Of a DNA stretch of 64,000 bases, positions 43,003-51,842 are shown in pieces. The stretch lies in contig DAOTZA010000084.1 of NCBI GenBank assembly GCA_034434515.1, positions 1-64,000 of the forward strand. The letters run 5' to 3'. The translations under genes and the position numbers were made by a program. The notes beneath the pieces were generated by a model that did no database searches, was not told the origin of the DNA, and saw only the letters and a program-made list of their open reading frames with translations. Numbering within the stretch: the stretch's first letter is position 1; every line of letters begins with the position of its first letter. This DNA is from NAK19 sp034434515. GTDB taxonomy: Bacteria; Chloroflexota; Anaerolineae; Anaerolineales; UBA4823.

Positions 43003-43037
43003 ATCTACTGGCATCTGAAGAATTGGTTATGATGGAA

Positions 43038-43220
43038 TTACTCACTTTTCGCCAGGGTGCGAATGCACTTGGCACACAATACTTTGCGTATCTTTTTCCC
43101 TCCTTCATAAAGGCTCACGACCTGCAAATTCGGGCGAAAGGTGCGATTCGTGGCTTTTTTCGACCACGGTCGATTTTGTCCAAATACGGTTTTCTTTCCG
43201 CAATGTTCACATTTAGCCAT
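43038..43220 (-). CDS. rpmB: 50S ribosomal protein L28 (zinc-ribbon form)
   Basis: A 60-aa ribosomal protein. It starts MAKCEHCGKKTVFGQN and contains KKATNRTFRPNLQ. Paired cysteines CEHC and CAKC form the zinc-binding site of the 'C+' L28 form. Its divergent placement from asp23-fakA-recG is the arrangement seen widely in Firmicutes and some Chloroflexota. Confidence 0.95.
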   Translation of the reverse strand: MAKCEHCGKKTVFGQNRPWSKKATNRTFRPNLQVVSLYEGGKKIRKVLCAKCIRTLAKSE

Positions 43221-43273
43221 AAGCTCACTTCCTATCCATTAAACTTAAAGTCTTGCCTTTACAGAGCAGGCGA

Positions 43274-43302
43274 AGTTTACCATAATTCGCATCTCTTGGC
43301 AA
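43274..43302 (-). promoter_or_regulatory. Candidate rpmB promoter
   Basis: On the minus strand TTGCCA (43302-43297) and TAAACT (43279-43274) are 17 bases apart, about 54 bases upstream of the rpmB start. No equally good promoter was seen for the divergent asp23 gene. Confidence 0.35.
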
Positions 43303-43333
43303 GCATGATGGTTAATTATTCCAGAGGTAGTGT

Positions 43334-43690
43334 ATGACAAAAGAAGTCCTTCCCCTTGGAACTATTTACGTATCCCCTCGCGTGATTGCCACCATTGCCT
43401 ATCAGGCTGCGCTGCAATCCTACGGAGTGGTCGGTCTCGCACATAAAAATTTTTTCTATGGCGTCAGCCATAAACTGGTTAAGGATCCCTTACATGGCGT
43501 TGAGGTGCATTACGATGGGGTCGAAATCCGCATTGATATCTATATTATCGTTGAGTACGGTACCCGCATTTCTGCAGTTGCCTCCAGCGTTCGGGACACG
43601 GTGCGATATCAGGTTGAAAAAGCCTTGGGACTGCCCGTCGCGTGTGTGAACGTACACGTGCGTGGTTTGCGAATCAGCGAGGTAGATTAA
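43334..43690 (+). CDS. Asp23/Gls24-family envelope stress protein
   Basis: A 118-aa protein of the Asp23/Gls24 (DUF322) family. Recognisable parts are LGTIYVSPRVIATIAYQAAL near the N terminus and EIRIDIYIIVEYGTRISAVA with VRDTVRYQVEKALGLPVACVNVHVRGLR at the end. Family members are envelope-associated or of unknown role. AGAGG precedes the ATG. It is the first gene of the rightward run asp23-fakA-degV-degV-recG-coaD. Confidence 0.9.
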   Translation: MTKEVLPLGTIYVSPRVIATIAYQAALQSYGVVGLAHKNFFYGVSHKLVKDPLHGVEVHYDGVEIRIDIYIIVEYGTRISAVASSVRDTVRYQVEKALGLPVACVNVHVRGLRISEVD

Positions 43691-43720
43691 CGGTGTGCCC
43701 CACATGGCGAGGAGTCGTTT

Positions 43721-45406
43721 ATGAGGATTGAAAAAGAGAGAGGACAAAGTCCAGATCACGCCCCAAGAGCGAAAGAGCAAGTGAACGGAGCAGTTTTGAA
43801 GCTCATGGTCGAGGCAGGGTTAACCTGGCTTCGCACCAACCAGCAAATTGTCAATTCATTAAATGTTTTTCCTGTTCCCGATGGCGACACCGGCACCAAT
43901 ATGGTGTTGACCATGCAAGCAGCATACGAGGAAATATCGAATGGCAAAGAGAACAACTTTGGCAAAGTTGCTCACGCCATTGCCCATGGTGCGCTCATGG
44001 GCGCCAGAGGGAATTCTGGCGTCATTCTCTCCCAAATCTGGCGGGGATTTGCCCGTGCGGTGGATAACATCGAAACGCTCGATGTTCCCACTTTTGTCAA
44101 AGCTCTGGCTTCCGCCAGAGATACAGCCTACAAAGGTGTGGTAAGACCCGTAGAAGGCACCATCTTGACCGTGATCAAGGATGTAGCCACAGCCGCTCAG
44201 GAAGCCCTCCCAGAAACCAACGATCTCCTTCAACTCCTGGAAAGAATCGTTAAAGCTGCAGATGACTCTGTGCAGCGAACCCCTGAACTGTTACCGGTGC
44301 TCAAAGAAGCAGGAGTTGTTGATTCGGGTGGAAAAGGGCTTTTCTTTATTCTTGAAGGAATGTTGCGCTATGCCAAAGGCATGCCCTTAGATGCACCCAC
44401 TTCTACCGTAATGCCCATTGCCTCCATGAATTTACAGCGGACAATGGAAATTATTGAACCCGGCCAGGATGTAGAAGTTGTGATTGATTTCCGTCCCTAC
44501 AATAAACTCGATATTGAAACTTTTTATCGCGACTTAGAAAAAATGGGCACGTCGATTCAATTGGGTGAAGGGGATGGAATCTATCGGCTTCACATTCACG
44601 TTTCCGATGGACGGCAGTATGAACCGATTGAATACGTCAAGCAAGTGGGCATCTTCACGAAAGTTGCAATGGAAAACCTTGCCGCTCAAATGGAGCAAAG
44701 CGAAGAGAAAAGTGGGATTGCTCAACTGACGCTTGCGCCAGTCGAGCCAGGCCAAATCGCAGCCGTAGCGGTTGCGCCTGGGCCAGGCATCGCCAGAGTT
44801 TTTGCCAGTCTCGGCGCGGCTGCCATTGTTCACGGCGGGCAGACGATGAACCCCTCAACCCAGGAAATCCTCTCAGCCTTTGAAAATCTGCCGACAGACA
44901 AAATTGTCATATTACCCAATAACAAAAATATCATCCGTACTGCGGAAGCAGCTAAAGAATTAACCGTCAAAAAGGTAGCCGTCATTCCCAGTCGCTCAGT
45001 CCCCCAGGGTTTGGCTGCTATTATGCATTTGTCTCCCCATGAAGACTTCAATACCGTCATCAGTGAAATGGAAGAAGCCTTGCTTCAAGTCGAAACTGGC
45101 GAGATTACCCGCGCAACCCGCAGCGTTGAAATTGACGGAATCTCAGTCAAAGAAGGTGAATTTATCGCATTGCACAACGGAAATCTTGTCGCCGCCTCGT
45201 CCTCCTTGAAGGACATCACCTTAGAGTTGTTGCAAATTGCTCATGCCGATCACTTTGAACTAATCACCTTGTTTTACGGCAAAGATCTCACCAAACAAGA
45301 AGCCAATCAGATCGCCGATGAAATCCGCTTTGCGTATCCAGAACAGGAAATAGAAGTACAGGATGGAGGCCAGCCCCATTATTACTTTATTATCTCGATC
45401 GAATAA
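43721..45406 (+). CDS. fakA: DAK2-domain fatty-acid kinase ATPase subunit (FakA-like)
   Basis: A 561-aa soluble protein which, in characterised relatives, phosphorylates fatty acids presented by DegV/FakB proteins for entry into phospholipids. The N-terminal ATP-binding DAK2 domain (~25-215) has NVFPVPDGDTGTNMVLTM and HGALMGARGNSGVILSQIWRG. A central domain follows (~235-330), then a C-terminal DegV-like half (IVHGGQTMNPSTQEILSAFE, VILPNNKNIIRTAEAA, VIPSRSVPQGLAAI). GAGGAG precedes the ATG. Two degV genes follow, completing a FakA-FakB set. Confidence 0.92.
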   Translation: MRIEKERGQSPDHAPRAKEQVNGAVLKLMVEAGLTWLRTNQQIVNSLNVFPVPDGDTGTNMVLTMQAAYEEISNGKENNFGKVAHAIAHGALMGARGNSGVILSQIWRGFARAVDNIETLDVPTFVKALASARDTAYKGVVRPVEGTILTVIKDVATAAQEALPETNDLLQLLERIVKAADDSVQRTPELLPVLKEAGVVDSGGKGLFFILEGMLRYAKGMPLDAPTSTVMPIASMNLQRTMEIIEPGQDVEVVIDFRPYNKLDIETFYRDLEKMGTSIQLGEGDGIYRLHIHVSDGRQYEPIEYVKQVGIFTKVAMENLAAQMEQSEEKSGIAQLTLAPVEPGQIAAVAVAPGPGIARVFASLGAAAIVHGGQTMNPSTQEILSAFENLPTDKIVILPNNKNIIRTAEAAKELTVKKVAVIPSRSVPQGLAAIMHLSPHEDFNTVISEMEEALLQVETGEITRATRSVEIDGISVKEGEFIALHNGNLVAASSSLKDITLELLQIAHADHFELITLFYGKDLTKQEANQIADEIRFAYPEQEIEVQDGGQPHYYFIISIE

Positions 45407-45436
45407 GGATAGCGCTCGCAAAAGTGGGTGATCTCT

Positions 45437-46291
45437 ATGCAAAAAATTTGTATCGTCACCGATACAACCGCCCAATTCCCAAAATTCAAGGATGGGTGGC
45501 AAGAAATGGTAAAAATCCTGCCGATCAGTCCGGGAGGAGAGACTGTTCACCCGCATCCACCAGAACGAAGTCGGAGTTCGGTGGAAGACTACGCTCCACA
45601 TCCCTTATTTCTGGGCGGGGAGGAGCAAAACAAATTAAAAATCTTTCTCTCCGGTTTAGCTTACGAATATCAACAAGTATTTTGTTTATTGCCTACGAAA
45701 ACCCTTTTCCCTTCCTTTGGGATGGTCACACAAACTCTGGAGCAGATAAATCTGCCCTCAGTTTTTACGATCATCGATACGCGTAGTCTGGGGTATGGAT
45801 TGGGATGGTTAATTCAGACTTGCGCCGACTTTGTCTGCCGGAGTGTAAACCCCGGTGAAATCAAACGATACCTGCACTACAAAATCCCCCGCATTTATAC
45901 ATTAATCTACCTTCCCAATCTCATTAACCTCAGCCGCTCAAAAATTCTCGACCCCGATCAGGCTTTCATCGGCGATTACCTTGGCATTCACCCCCTTGTA
46001 TTATTAGAAAACGATCAGATCGTTCCCTATCAAAAAGCCCGCAATTTCAAAAACGTTGCCGATCGTGTTCTCGAATATGCTCATGAATTCACTCGAATCG
46101 AATATGTTGGCTTACACTTTGGCATCTCAATTGGCATCTCAGAAAGAAAGAATTTACAAAACCGCTTTCAAATCTTGCTCTCCCAAAACTCGCTCGATAC
46201 CCAAGTCATGAGTCCCTACCTGAATCACGTTTTAGGTGATCAATCGATTTGTGTGATTTTGATAGAAAGTGATTCAAGACATGAAATCTAA
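45437..46291 (+). CDS. Divergent DegV-family protein
   Basis: About 284 aa, starting MQKICIVTDTTAQF (ATG 45437; a GTG at 45428 is also in frame). The fold-level resemblance to DegV/FakB is clear from the N-terminal VTDTTAQF strand and FTIIDTRSLGYGLGW. The usual lipid-head-group motifs are altered: no F-x-TSQPS block, SSxLSGT replaced around LLPTKTLFPSFG, and the hydrophobic-pocket GRIS motif missing. It may bind a different acyl chain or have lost binding. It lies between fakA and a canonical degV, overlapping the latter's start by 11 bases. Confidence 0.78.
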   Translation: MQKICIVTDTTAQFPKFKDGWQEMVKILPISPGGETVHPHPPERSRSSVEDYAPHPLFLGGEEQNKLKIFLSGLAYEYQQVFCLLPTKTLFPSFGMVTQTLEQINLPSVFTIIDTRSLGYGLGWLIQTCADFVCRSVNPGEIKRYLHYKIPRIYTLIYLPNLINLSRSKILDPDQAFIGDYLGIHPLVLLENDQIVPYQKARNFKNVADRVLEYAHEFTRIEYVGLHFGISIGISERKNLQNRFQILLSQNSLDTQVMSPYLNHVLGDQSICVILIESDSRHEI

Positions 46292-47123
46292 ATCCGCGAT
46301 TGCCATAGTTACCGATAGCACAGCAGATATTCCCGATGAGCTACTGGCACAACATGAGATCTATATGGTAAACAATTACATTATCATCGAAGGAAAAAGC
46401 TACGAGGACCGCAAGGACATCTCTCGGGAAGAATTCTACACTGCTTTACCGAACCTGAAGAGCTTTCCTACAACTGCCACTGCTCCATCTGGCATCTACC
46501 AGGCGCTTTACGAACAGTTACTCTCACAAGGGAAAGAAGTAATTCTCTCGATCCACGTCTCCGGACGGCTGAGTGGAATTTTGAATGCTGCCTCCGCAGC
46601 AGCCAACTCTTTTGTTAACCGCGTCAAAGTCATCGATAGCCTTAATGTCAGTATGGGTTTGGGCTTCCAGGTGCTCGCTGCGGCAGAAGCGGCGCGTCAG
46701 GGAGCAAGCGTTGAAGCCATCCTCTCCCTGTTGGATGAGCTTCGCAAACGGATCAAGCTGATAGCGATGCTTGACACTGTCGAATATCTGCATCGGAGTG
46801 GGCGGGTATCGTGGGCAAAAGCCCGCCTCGGAGAGTTATTGCGCATCAAACCCTTCGTGGAAGTCCTAAACGGACAGGTCTTAAGTTTGGGGGAAACTCG
46901 CACCTATCAAAAAGGGTTTACTCGGATTGTCGAAATCATCCGCCGCATTAGCCCACTGGAAAAGCTGGCTATCTTGCACACCAACGCCGAGGATCGCGCC
47001 CACCAACTGCTTGAAGAGATTAAAGACATCCTTCCAACGCAGGTTCTCACTGTAAACGTGACCTCTGTAATCGGATCACATGTTGGTCCGAATGTGCTCG
47101 GTTTCACTGCAATTCTCAAATAA
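46281..47123 (+). CDS. DegV-family fatty-acid-binding protein (FakB-like)
   Basis: About 280 aa, beginning MKSKSAIAIVTDSTADIPDE. It carries the family blocks VTDSTADIP, FPTTATAPSGIYQALYEQLL (TSQPS-like region), SIHVSGRLSGILNAASAA, KVIDSLNVSMGLGFQVL and LDTVEYLHRSGRVSWAKAR (GRxS). In relatives it holds a fatty acid for phosphorylation by FakA. The ATG at 46281 overlaps the previous gene by 11 bases, implying coupling. Confidence 0.9.
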   Translation: MKSKSAIAIVTDSTADIPDELLAQHEIYMVNNYIIIEGKSYEDRKDISREEFYTALPNLKSFPTTATAPSGIYQALYEQLLSQGKEVILSIHVSGRLSGILNAASAAANSFVNRVKVIDSLNVSMGLGFQVLAAAEAARQGASVEAILSLLDELRKRIKLIAMLDTVEYLHRSGRVSWAKARLGELLRIKPFVEVLNGQVLSLGETRTYQKGFTRIVEIIRRISPLEKLAILHTNAEDRAHQLLEEIKDILPTQVLTVNVTSVIGSHVGPNVLGFTAILK

Positions 47124-47151
47124 TCCAGATTTGGCTGGTAAAATTATCCCA

Positions 47152-49617
47152 ATGAAGCCTTCTATCCAGAAACTGTATAACATCTTTCGCATCGAAGTCG
47201 AAAACCACTTCTTTAATCGTGCGGTCATCGGTGGTCTTGATCGCATCCTGGAGCGGTGGACAACAGAAGCCCGCCAGGATCAACTGGGCGAGGATGTCAT
47301 TCAGGAAGTCCAATCCGCTCTGCAACGCTACCCAAAACTATCCACACAAGAAAGATCTCAGACGCTCGAAAGCCTGTGGAAGAGCTTGCAAAGCTCAACC
47401 GATGACATACCAGCCTTCCCGCAAGTTGTTTCTGAAAGTACCCCAAAAACAATTTCACAACAGACACCTTTCGTCAAGACTGATCGCCCAAAAGAAGCAA
47501 GCGCGGGGATTGAAGGACCACTGGATCTCAAAGCTTTACAAGCCTCAATCAAGGTGTTGCCGGGTATTGGTCAGAAATACGCCAGCGTATTGGCGAAATT
47601 AGGCTTATTTACCCTCGAGGATTTACTTTACTATTTCCCGCGCCGCTATGATGATTACTCAAATCTGAAGCCAATTCACAGCTTGCTCTATGGAGAAGAA
47701 GTTACGGTCATCGGTGTCATTCAGTCTGTCACAGAGCGAAAGTCGACTTCCAAACGTTCCATTGTCGAAGCCGTGCTCACCGATGGCACGGGTGGAATTC
47801 GCATAACGATTTTTAATCAACCCTGGCAAGCTCAAAAGTTACAAATTGGCGAGCCATATGCCGTTGCAGGGCGCATCGATCAATATCTTGGGCGATTGGT
47901 TTTCGTCAATCCGGAAATCGAACCTCTGGACAAAGAGTTGTTACACAGCGGCCGCATTGTCCCCGTCTACCGTCTGACGGAAAACATTACCCAACGCTGG
48001 TTACGGCGCACGATCAAACAGGTAGTGGATCGCTATGCCCCCAAATTAGTCGATTATATGCCAGCCTCCATCCGGCAGTCAGCTCAGTTGATGGAACTTT
48101 CCAAAGCCGTATCCCAGGCGCACTTCCCCGACTCCATGGAAAATCTTGAACAAGCCCGCTATCGTCTCGCATTTGACGAAATTTTCTTTTTACAAATGGG
48201 GGTTCTGCGCCACAAATACCAATGGCAACAACGACCTGGCCGTCCGTTCCATGCTCCCCCCTTCTGGCTTGAGCAGTTTAAAGCCATCCTGCCCTATGCT
48301 CTCACTCAAGCCCAAGAGCGAGCCTTGCATCAAGCCCTCAACGATTTAGCTTCAGGCAGACCGATGAACCGCTTGCTGCAAGGTGATGTTGGCTCAGGAA
48401 AAACCGTTGTCGCAGCCGGTATTGCAGCATTAATCGCCCATCATAACGCTCAATCCGCTATCATGGCTCCAACCAGCATTTTAGCCGAACAGCATTATCG
48501 CACATTTCTCAAACTGCTGGCTGCAGCAGAAGAGTCTAACGAGCAGCAAAATCCGGTAAAGCTACCTGCTTCGGCCATTCGATTATTGACCGGCGCCACC
48601 CCGGATTCCGAACGAGACAAACTCTTTGAACAACTGGCAAACAATCAGATTAAAATCCTCATCGGCACCCATGCGCTGATCGAAGAAGCCATCCAATTTC
48701 ACGACTTGCAATTTATCGTTGTAGACGAACAACACCGTTTTGGAGTAGAACAACGGGCGCTGCTGCGCGCCAAAGGGGAAAATCCACACCTACTGGTCAT
48801 GACAGCAACTCCTATCCCGCGCTCACTCGCCTTGACCATCTATGGCGACCTCGACCTGACCCTTTTAGATGAAATGCCTCCCGGCAGACAACCCATCAAT
48901 ACGTTTGTCGTCTATCCTTACGAACGAGAACGGGTTTATCGTCTCATTGAATCGCAAGTTGAGCAAGGAAAACAAGCTTTTATCATCTACCCCTTGGTAG
49001 AAGAAAGCGAGAAAACCCAAAGCCTATCGGCGGTTGAAGAGTACAAACGTCTCCAACGGGAAGTATTTCCGAATCTCCGTTTAGGTTTACTACATGGACG
49101 TCTGAAAGCAGAGGAAAAAGAAGCGGTAATGTTACAGTTCCAACGCGGCGAGGTCCAAATTTTGGTCTCGACTTCGGTTGTTGAAGTCGGCGTTGACGTT
49201 CCTCAGGCAACGGTCATGGTTATCGAAGGTGCAAACCGCTTTGGATTAGCCCAACTCCACCAGTTTCGAGGCCGGGTCGGGCGCGGCAATGATCCAGCGT
49301 ATTGCGTCTTGATCCCTGAAACGGCTGACGAAGCTGAGAATGAACGACTAATGGTGATGGCTCAAACCCAGGATGGTTTTGTGTTAGCTGAACATGACCT
49401 CCGCCAGCGCGGCCCTGGCGATTTCCTAGGGACGCGACAGTCCGGCTTCGCCCAACTTCGTTTTGCCAACTTTACCAATTTACACCTGATCGAAAAGGTA
49501 CGAGAGCATTCTCAAGCCCTTTTCAATGAAGACCCACTGCTGTCAAAACCCGACCATCGCCTGCTGGCCGAAAGAATCGATCGCTTCTGGCAGGAAACCA
49601 CCAGTGACATCAGTTAA
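47152..49617 (+). CDS. recG: ATP-dependent DNA helicase RecG
   Basis: Reverses stalled replication forks and migrates Holliday junctions. About 821 aa from ATG 47152 (MKPSIQKLYNIF); the upstream frame extension into degV is rejected. An N-terminal ~120-residue helical extension precedes the OB-fold wedge domain (~150-300, LPGIGQKYASVLAKLGL then DLLYYFPRRYDDYS). The helicase core has LLQGDVGSGKTVVA (motif I), VVDEQHRFGVEQR (DEQH), TATPIPRSLALTIYGDLD, STSVVEVGVDVP and FRGRVGRG. The family tail LGTRQSGFAQLRFA is present. It is operonic with the degV genes and coaD. Confidence 0.95.
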   Translation: MKPSIQKLYNIFRIEVENHFFNRAVIGGLDRILERWTTEARQDQLGEDVIQEVQSALQRYPKLSTQERSQTLESLWKSLQSSTDDIPAFPQVVSESTPKTISQQTPFVKTDRPKEASAGIEGPLDLKALQASIKVLPGIGQKYASVLAKLGLFTLEDLLYYFPRRYDDYSNLKPIHSLLYGEEVTVIGVIQSVTERKSTSKRSIVEAVLTDGTGGIRITIFNQPWQAQKLQIGEPYAVAGRIDQYLGRLVFVNPEIEPLDKELLHSGRIVPVYRLTENITQRWLRRTIKQVVDRYAPKLVDYMPASIRQSAQLMELSKAVSQAHFPDSMENLEQARYRLAFDEIFFLQMGVLRHKYQWQQRPGRPFHAPPFWLEQFKAILPYALTQAQERALHQALNDLASGRPMNRLLQGDVGSGKTVVAAGIAALIAHHNAQSAIMAPTSILAEQHYRTFLKLLAAAEESNEQQNPVKLPASAIRLLTGATPDSERDKLFEQLANNQIKILIGTHALIEEAIQFHDLQFIVVDEQHRFGVEQRALLRAKGENPHLLVMTATPIPRSLALTIYGDLDLTLLDEMPPGRQPINTFVVYPYERERVYRLIESQVEQGKQAFIIYPLVEESEKTQSLSAVEEYKRLQREVFPNLRLGLLHGRLKAEEKEAVMLQFQRGEVQILVSTSVVEVGVDVPQATVMVIEGANRFGLAQLHQFRGRVGRGNDPAYCVLIPETADEAENERLMVMAQTQDGFVLAEHDLRQRGPGDFLGTRQSGFAQLRFANFTNLHLIEKVREHSQALFNEDPLLSKPDHRLLAERIDRFWQETTSDIS

Positions 49618-49663
49618 GCGTTTTCAATTTTCTATCCTTTACCATCGGATTAAGTGAGGAAGT

Positions 49664-50188
49664 ATGATCCGCGCAGTTTTTCCTGGCACCTTCGACCCCA
49701 TTCATTTCGGACATATTGACATTGCCAAAAGAGCAGCCAATCTGTTTGATGAACTGGTGATCGCCGTTTACGACCGCCCTTTAAAAACGCTCTTGTTCTC
49801 GCCTCAAGAACGCATCCGCATGGCCCAGCAAACTTTTGACGGAAACCCCAAAATTACCGTTATGGGATATAGCGGGTTGACCGTTGAATTTTGCCGCAAA
49901 ATCAATGCCCAGGTGATTGTGCGCGGTTTACGGGTGTTTTCAGACTTCGAGTATGAATTCCGCATGGCTTTGGCCAACCATCATCTTGCGCCGGAAATTG
50001 AGGTCGTCGCCTTCATCACCGCCGAAGAACATACTTTCTTATCATCCTCTACCGTCAGAGAAGTTGCTTCCCTGGGCGGTGATGTGAGCACAATGGTGCC
50101 GCCGCTGGTCGCTGAAGCGCTCAAACGTCGTTTCCGCGAGTTGGGCGAAAGCCAACAAATCGTTCCAACGACCTCCTTGCGCGATTGA
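49664..50188 (+). CDS. coaD: Phosphopantetheine adenylyltransferase
   Basis: Fourth step of coenzyme A synthesis: 4'-phosphopantetheine + ATP to dephospho-CoA + PPi. The 174-aa protein has the nucleotidyltransferase motif VFPGTFDPIHFGHIDIAKRA (HxGH as HFGH), VIVRGLRVFSDFEYE and the C-terminal FLSSSTVREVASLGGDVS (ISSTxVRE type). The tail is slightly longer than in E. coli CoaD. GTGAGGAAGT precedes the ATG. It follows recG by 46 bases. Confidence 0.95.
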   Translation: MIRAVFPGTFDPIHFGHIDIAKRAANLFDELVIAVYDRPLKTLLFSPQERIRMAQQTFDGNPKITVMGYSGLTVEFCRKINAQVIVRGLRVFSDFEYEFRMALANHHLAPEIEVVAFITAEEHTFLSSSTVREVASLGGDVSTMVPPLVAEALKRRFRELGESQQIVPTTSLRD

Positions 50189-50295
50189 TTTTTTGCAAGA
50201 TTGGCCTGTATCTTGCAATCTATGTTGACGAAAAGGCAGTTTGCGTGTAATCTATTGATAGTAGATTTAACCTCGCAAAATTAGGGAAGACTCAT

Positions 50296-50766
50296 ATGGA
50301 TATCATGCATTTAATTGATCGTTTGGAGGAAGTGCTTAACGAAAGTCGCCAGTTACCTTTCACCCACAACATCATTGTGGATGAGGAACGAGTCTTCGAA
50401 ATCATTGACCAAATGCGCGCCTTGATTCCCGAAGAAGTCAAAAAGGCGCAACAACTTCTTGCCCAAAAAGATCGTATCCTAGCCCAAGCTCAGGAAGAAG
50501 CCAATCGCACCCTGGCAATTGCCAAAGAGAAACGAGACCAAATGGTCGAGCGTGAGGCCATTGTCCAGGCTGCCCATGCCCGTGCTGAACAAATTCTGGC
50601 GGAAGCCAAACTTGAACAAGAAAACACCCGCCGCGAAGCAGATGCCTACGTGTTAGAAACGCTGCGTCGTCTCGAGATGGAACTAGAGCGTTCCCTGACC
50701 CAGGTCCGCAACGGCATCAGCTACCTGCAAAGTGAGCGACTTCAAACTACCAAAGAAATCGAATAA
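50296..50766 (+). CDS. Coiled-coil protein of unknown function downstream of coaD
   Basis: A 156-aa, highly charged protein. Residues 1-45 (MDIMHLIDRLEEVLNESRQL...) form a short conserved-looking N terminus. Residues ~48-150 are one long Ala/Gln/Glu-rich helix resembling ATP-synthase b-subunits or DivIVA-like coiled coils, without a membrane segment. AGGGAAGACTC precedes the ATG; a TTGACG at 50225-50230 may be a -35. I infer a structural or scaffolding role at most. Confidence 0.7.
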   Translation: MDIMHLIDRLEEVLNESRQLPFTHNIIVDEERVFEIIDQMRALIPEEVKKAQQLLAQKDRILAQAQEEANRTLAIAKEKRDQMVEREAIVQAAHARAEQILAEAKLEQENTRREADAYVLETLRRLEMELERSLTQVRNGISYLQSERLQTTKEIE

Positions 50767-50917
50767 ACAGGTAACTTTTTAACCCACTTTTTCTCAGGGT
50801 ATTTTCCCCATTCCTGATTTCTCGACAAGATCACAAAAAAGGATTAGACTTTGTTTCCAGACAAGCTGGATTGCTGGAAATAAACGTTGCTGACTGCATT
50901 TAAGCTCATCAATTCAG

Positions 50918-51826
50918 GTGGTAAACGTGAATCGTTCTTCACTAACCAAATATGCCTGGTTGTCGATTGGGGCTGCCCTTAGCACGATTACGCTCAAGAG
51001 TATTGCCTATCTGATTACTGGCTCAGTCGGTTTACTTTCGGATGCTGCTGAGTCTCTGGTCAATCTTCTCGCTGCTATCATCACATTGGTGATGTTGATC
51101 ATTGCGGCGCGGCCAGCCGATGAGCTACACAATTACGGCCACAGCAAAGCGGAATACTTTGCTAGCTTTGCGGAGGGTTTTTTGATTTTGTTCGCTTCCC
51201 TGGGAATTATCTATTCGGCGGTACAACGCATCCTAAACCCTCAGCCACTCGAACAAGTCCCTTTAGGATTGATCGTATCGGTGAGTGCTTCTCTGATCAA
51301 TTATTTCGTTGCCCAAGTGTTACTCAAAGCCGGCAACAAATTCAACTCGATCAGCCTCGAAGCAGATGCGCATCATCTGATGACCGATGTTTACACCTCG
51401 GCTGGGGTACTCCTTGCTGTGGGTATTGTTGCAATCAGCGGTTGGTTTATCCTGGATCCAATCATCGCCTTACTGGTTGCTCTAAACATACTCCGCACGG
51501 CTTACGCTCTGTTGAAACGCTCCGTCTATGGTCTGATGGATACTGCGCTAAGCATCGAAGACCAACAAACTGTTCAGACTATTTTCGAAAAATATCGCTC
51601 ACAGGGTGTTCAATTTCATGCCTTACGTACCCGCCAGGCGGCCGGACGACGTTTTATCTCTTTTCACATCCTTGTTCCAGGTCACTGGTCAACCCATCGC
51701 AGTCACCATCTGGCTGAAGAAGTAGAAGCTGACATCCGGAAATCGCTCAACGGCGCAACGGTTTTTACGCATCTTGAACCGGTTGATGATCCACTCTCCT
51801 ACCAGGATATCGAAATCGACCGCTAG
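50918..51826 (+). CDS. Cation diffusion facilitator (CDF) family efflux protein
   Basis: A 302-aa membrane protein exporting divalent metal ions by proton antiport. It has six helices in the first ~210 residues. Metal-site motifs are VGLLSDAAESLVN in TM2, NYGHSKAEYFASFAEG in the loop and EADAHHLMTDVYTSAG in TM5 (HxxxD). A cytosolic C-terminal domain (~215-300) contains FHALRTRQAAGRRFISFHILVPG. The start appears to be GTG (50918, or 50927), as no ATG fits. Metal preference (Zn, Fe, Mn) is not determinable here. Confidence 0.9.
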   Translation: MVNVNRSSLTKYAWLSIGAALSTITLKSIAYLITGSVGLLSDAAESLVNLLAAIITLVMLIIAARPADELHNYGHSKAEYFASFAEGFLILFASLGIIYSAVQRILNPQPLEQVPLGLIVSVSASLINYFVAQVLLKAGNKFNSISLEADAHHLMTDVYTSAGVLLAVGIVAISGWFILDPIIALLVALNILRTAYALLKRSVYGLMDTALSIEDQQTVQTIFEKYRSQGVQFHALRTRQAAGRRFISFHILVPGHWSTHRSHHLAEEVEADIRKSLNGATVFTHLEPVDDPLSYQDIEIDR

Positions 51827-51842
51827 CATCTGGCCATTTTCT

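Noticed and set aside
47080..47151. Longer RecG start overlapping degV
   Set aside because: The added residues are unlike RecG and lie inside degV; ATG 47152 is better.
50194..50217. Terminator after coaD
   Set aside because: TGCAAGAT/ATCTTGCA is a perfect 8-bp hairpin, but no T-run follows on either strand at the 3' side. It may be just a leader hairpin.
50854..50880. Hairpin upstream of the cation-efflux gene
   Set aside because: TTTCCAG/CTGGAAA is only 7 bp with a 13-base loop and no T-tail; not distinguishable from chance.
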